Positions 23,156 through 25,085 of a stretch of 25,085 bases of DNA are shown here, in pieces. Position numbers and translations under genes: made by a program. Position 1 is the stretch's first letter, and each line of letters opens with the position of its first letter. The DNA is from a virus, in IMG/VR virus record IMGVR_UViG_3300034102_001820, positions 1 to 25,085 of that record; one strand, given 5' to 3'. The notes under the pieces were generated by a model. That model was not told the DNA's origin. It saw only the letters and a program-made list of their open reading frames with translations, and did no database searches.

Positions 23156-23173
23156 TTTTAAAAAACTATTAAA

Positions 23174-23740
23174 ATGTCAGGAAAAGGAGTAATATCAGAA
23201 AATGGATTAATGCAAAGATTGGTCCAAGCAAAAAAAGTAATGAATAAGGTTGATGGTGGTAATTATGAAAGGGGTCATGTGAATGAAACAGTTCTTAGGT
23301 CAAATCCTGAAGAATTAAATGTTTCTGAGGTTAATGCACCAACACAAAAACCCGCAAACTATACACCAAATAAAGTTATGGAATCAAAACTACCTGATGC
23401 AATTAAAAGAGCAATGATTGAAAATCCGATACCACAAATTAGTTTAAGTGATTCTCTTGACATGGATTTTGTTAAGAATACCAAAAAATTAATGGAAGCT
23501 GAGGGCGTTGCCACAAAATCAAAACAAACCTCATCCCCAAGGTCAATTCCACAATCGTCCAATATTGACATGAATGAGATTGCGATTATCATCGAGAATA
23601 CCGTTAGAAAGGTTTTAGATGAAAAATTAAATCAAATCTTAACTGCTCAACAAACATTATCAATTAATGAAAACTTGGTCCTTAAAGTAGGTGACTCCGT
23701 GTTTAAAGGTAAAATTACCGGAGTAAATAAATCCAAGTAA
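23174..23740 (+). CDS. Hypothetical phage protein with C-terminal coiled coil
   Basis: The protein has 188 residues, and I do not recognise its family. The first 70 residues are polar and probably disordered. KLPDAIKRAMIENPIPQISL (about 72-91) looks like a docking motif, and DFVKNTKKLMEAEG (98-111) contains LME before A, a possible T4-type prohead protease site. A Ser/Pro-rich spacer leads to an amphipathic helix, NEIAIIIENTVRKVLDEKLN (134-153), likely to oligomerise. The end LVLKVGDSVFKGKITGVNKS is a short beta unit. The arrangement (disorder, helix, small C-terminal domain) would fit a scaffold, prohead-core or assembly protein, which is inference only. It has its own upstream ATATTTATA box and no Shine-Dalgarno. 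It is followed by a T-rich 50-nt gap before the glycosyltransferase. Confidence 0.6.
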   Translation: MSGKGVISENGLMQRLVQAKKVMNKVDGGNYERGHVNETVLRSNPEELNVSEVNAPTQKPANYTPNKVMESKLPDAIKRAMIENPIPQISLSDSLDMDFVKNTKKLMEAEGVATKSKQTSSPRSIPQSSNIDMNEIAIIIENTVRKVLDEKLNQILTAQQTLSINENLVLKVGDSVFKGKITGVNKSK

Positions 23741-23794
23741 CGTTTGTTTTTTTCAATTTTTTTTCTTATTATTTAGACATACAAGTATTATTTG

Positions 23795-25015
23795 ATGTCG
23801 AAAATTAGAATATTAGCAATTCCACCCGACCAGTTCGGAGTGGGTAAATACAGAATCTTGGACCCGTTCAAATACATCGGGGATAACTATACAGACGAAT
23901 TCCATGTCGATATCGTAATGAATGCAGACGATAATGACGAGTTTTTCAAAAACTACGATATTGTTGTCTTTCATAGTTTTATTCACCAAGCATCTCACGA
24001 AAAGAATCTCGAAAGAATTGGGAAATTGAAATCACAAGGAATCAAAGTTGTGATGGATATTGATGATTTTTGGTCCGTTGACCACAGACACCCAATGTAT
24101 CATCAAATCAAATTGAATGAAATCCCAAGAAAGAAGGTTGAACTGATGAGAGCGTCCGATTGGGTAACGTGTACTACTGAGGTTTTTGAGAAATCAATAA
24201 AAACTAAGTTAGGTATTAAAAACGTTATCGTATTCCCAAACGCCGTTGACCCCAACGAACCACAATTTCAATCAAATCCAACAGAATCAGATAAAATAAG
24301 ATTTGGATGGTTAGGTGGTTCTACACACTTTCATGATTTGGAACTGATGTCATCAGGAATCTCCTCAACTTTAAACCAAACTAAAAATACTCAATTTGTA
24401 TTATGTGGTTTTGATTTGAGAGGTAATGTTACCGAGGTAAACCCTCAAACAGGTCAACAAAGAGTTCGACCAATCCAACCAATGGAAACTGTTTGGTATA
24501 GATACGAAAAGTTGTTTACCGACAATTACAAATACGTTGACGAGGATTACAAAAAATATCTATTAACATTTACGGAAACCGAATACGATATAACCAATAA
24601 AAGATATCGTAGAGTTTGGACACAACCCGTTGGAAAATATGCATCAAATTACAACTTATTTGATGTCTCTTTAGCACCGTTAGTTCCAAGTGAATTCAAC
24701 GCAAACAAATCACAATTAAAAGCAATTGAAGCCGGATTCCATAAGAAGGCATTAATTGCGAGTGAAACATTACCATATACACTTGATTTAGTTAGTGCGG
24801 TCGAATTCGGCGGTGGAATCAATAGTAAGGGTAACTCATTATTAGTTTCTCCAAGTAAAAACCATAAACAATGGACACAACACATGAAGAGATTAATAGA
24901 CAATCCAAACATGATTGAAGATTTGGGTAATAAACTTTATGAAACCGTAAAGGACAAATACTCTCTTCCGAATGTTTGTAATAACAGAACACAATTTTTC
25001 AAATCAATAATTTAA
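23795..25015 (+). CDS. Glycosyltransferase, GT4/GT-B-like
   Basis: The protein has 406 residues from the ATG at 23795; a TTG one codon earlier is a less likely start. It has a two-domain GT-B layout: an N-terminal Rossmann-like half (KIRILAIPPDQFGVGKYRIL, YDIVVFHSFIHQ, GIKVVMDIDDFW, WVTCTTEVF, VIVFPNAVDPNE) and a C-terminal half (IRFGWLGGSTHFHDLELM, TQFVLCGFD, FDVSLAPLVPSEF, SQLKAIEAGFHKKALIAS, GNSLLVSP). 'FPNAVD', 'GGST.H' and the 'K..EAG....p.iAS' nucleotide-sugar site are typical of group 1 (GT4) enzymes. There is no signal peptide or membrane helix, so it is cytoplasmic. Substrates could be DNA bases, virion proteins or host surface glycan; the first is less likely because known phage DNA glucosyltransferases look different. 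Confidence 0.82.
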   Translation: MSKIRILAIPPDQFGVGKYRILDPFKYIGDNYTDEFHVDIVMNADDNDEFFKNYDIVVFHSFIHQASHEKNLERIGKLKSQGIKVVMDIDDFWSVDHRHPMYHQIKLNEIPRKKVELMRASDWVTCTTEVFEKSIKTKLGIKNVIVFPNAVDPNEPQFQSNPTESDKIRFGWLGGSTHFHDLELMSSGISSTLNQTKNTQFVLCGFDLRGNVTEVNPQTGQQRVRPIQPMETVWYRYEKLFTDNYKYVDEDYKKYLLTFTETEYDITNKRYRRVWTQPVGKYASNYNLFDVSLAPLVPSEFNANKSQLKAIEAGFHKKALIASETLPYTLDLVSAVEFGGGINSKGNSLLVSPSKNHKQWTQHMKRLIDNPNMIEDLGNKLYETVKDKYSLPNVCNNRTQFFKSII

Positions 25016-25028
25016 AACCCAAAAAACC

Positions 25029-25085
25029 ATGCATTATTTAGTAACAGTAGGTTACGAGTTGGAGCAACTCGACCGCAACGGAAAC
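25029..25085 (+). CDS. 5' end of an unidentified gene, partial
   Basis: An ATG at 25029 opens a frame that stays open to the window edge: MHYLVTVGYELEQLDRNGN (19 codons). It starts 13 nt after the glycosyltransferase stop on the same strand, behind an A-rich leader (AAAACCCAAAAAACC) typical of this genome. Too short to identify. Confidence 0.55.
   Translation, partial: MHYLVTVGYELEQLDRNGN

Noticed and set aside
23792-23794. TTG start for the glycosyltransferase
   Set aside because: The very next codon is ATG, the usual start in this window.

Overview
The window is a stretch of a large contractile-tailed (T4-like, myovirus-type) phage genome. The diagnostic genes are a T4-type tail tube, a tail sheath, gp15-like and gp13-like neck/tail-completion proteins, a family B DNA polymerase with proofreading domain, and a T4 baseplate-family protein cut by the left edge. 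The DNA is AT-rich, genes are tightly packed, and no tRNA, CRISPR, integrase or IS element was seen. Start codons lack Shine-Dalgarno sequences and sit behind A/T-rich leaders, and the polymerase gene has a plausible Bacteroidota-type promoter (TTTTG, 20 nt, TATATTTG). I therefore infer a phage of a Bacteroidota host, probably environmental. That host is an inference, not a proven assignment.

Layout. 1-5929 (mostly minus strand) is a tail/neck block, read right to left: a small conserved structural protein, a gp15-like protein, tail sheath, tail tube and a baseplate protein, with hairpin terminators after the tube, the sheath and (probably) the gp15-like gene. One tiny plus-strand gene lies opposed inside it. 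5980-8910 is an inserted-looking convergent pair: an SNF2-type helicase (plus) and a possible PD-(D/E)XK nuclease (minus). 8962-10080 is the gp13-like neck gene (plus). 10077-12974 is DNA polymerase (minus), with a palindrome and promoter in its leader. 13055-20059 (minus) is an adhesion/fibre operon: a LamG-like protein, a long fibre with three Thr/Pro-rich linkers, a beta-rich protein, a Thr/Pro-linker plus BNR-propeller protein, a small BppU-like protein and a methyltransferase. 20114-25085 (plus) holds a run of poorly known genes (two with N-termini resembling T4 capsid-targeting sequences, one made of six ~47-residue repeats, one with a WYL-like domain), then a glycosyltransferase and the start of another gene.

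How the parts fit. The minus-strand tail genes and the plus-strand gp13-like gene build the neck and contractile tail. The fibre operon would supply receptor-binding parts. The plus-strand cluster may encode internal head or prohead-core proteins. The methyltransferase and glycosyltransferase could modify virion or host glycans. A nine-base box, ATATTTATA, occurs at least seven times just upstream of genes, always in the same orientation relative to the gene. It is the reverse complement of the classical T4 late box and is the best candidate here for a late-promoter element.

Most notable: the WYL-domain protein with a capsid-targeting-like, protease-cleavable N-terminus; the six-repeat protein; the helicase/nuclease pair splitting the neck genes; the reversed late-box motif; and the perfect DNA repeats in the fibre linkers.
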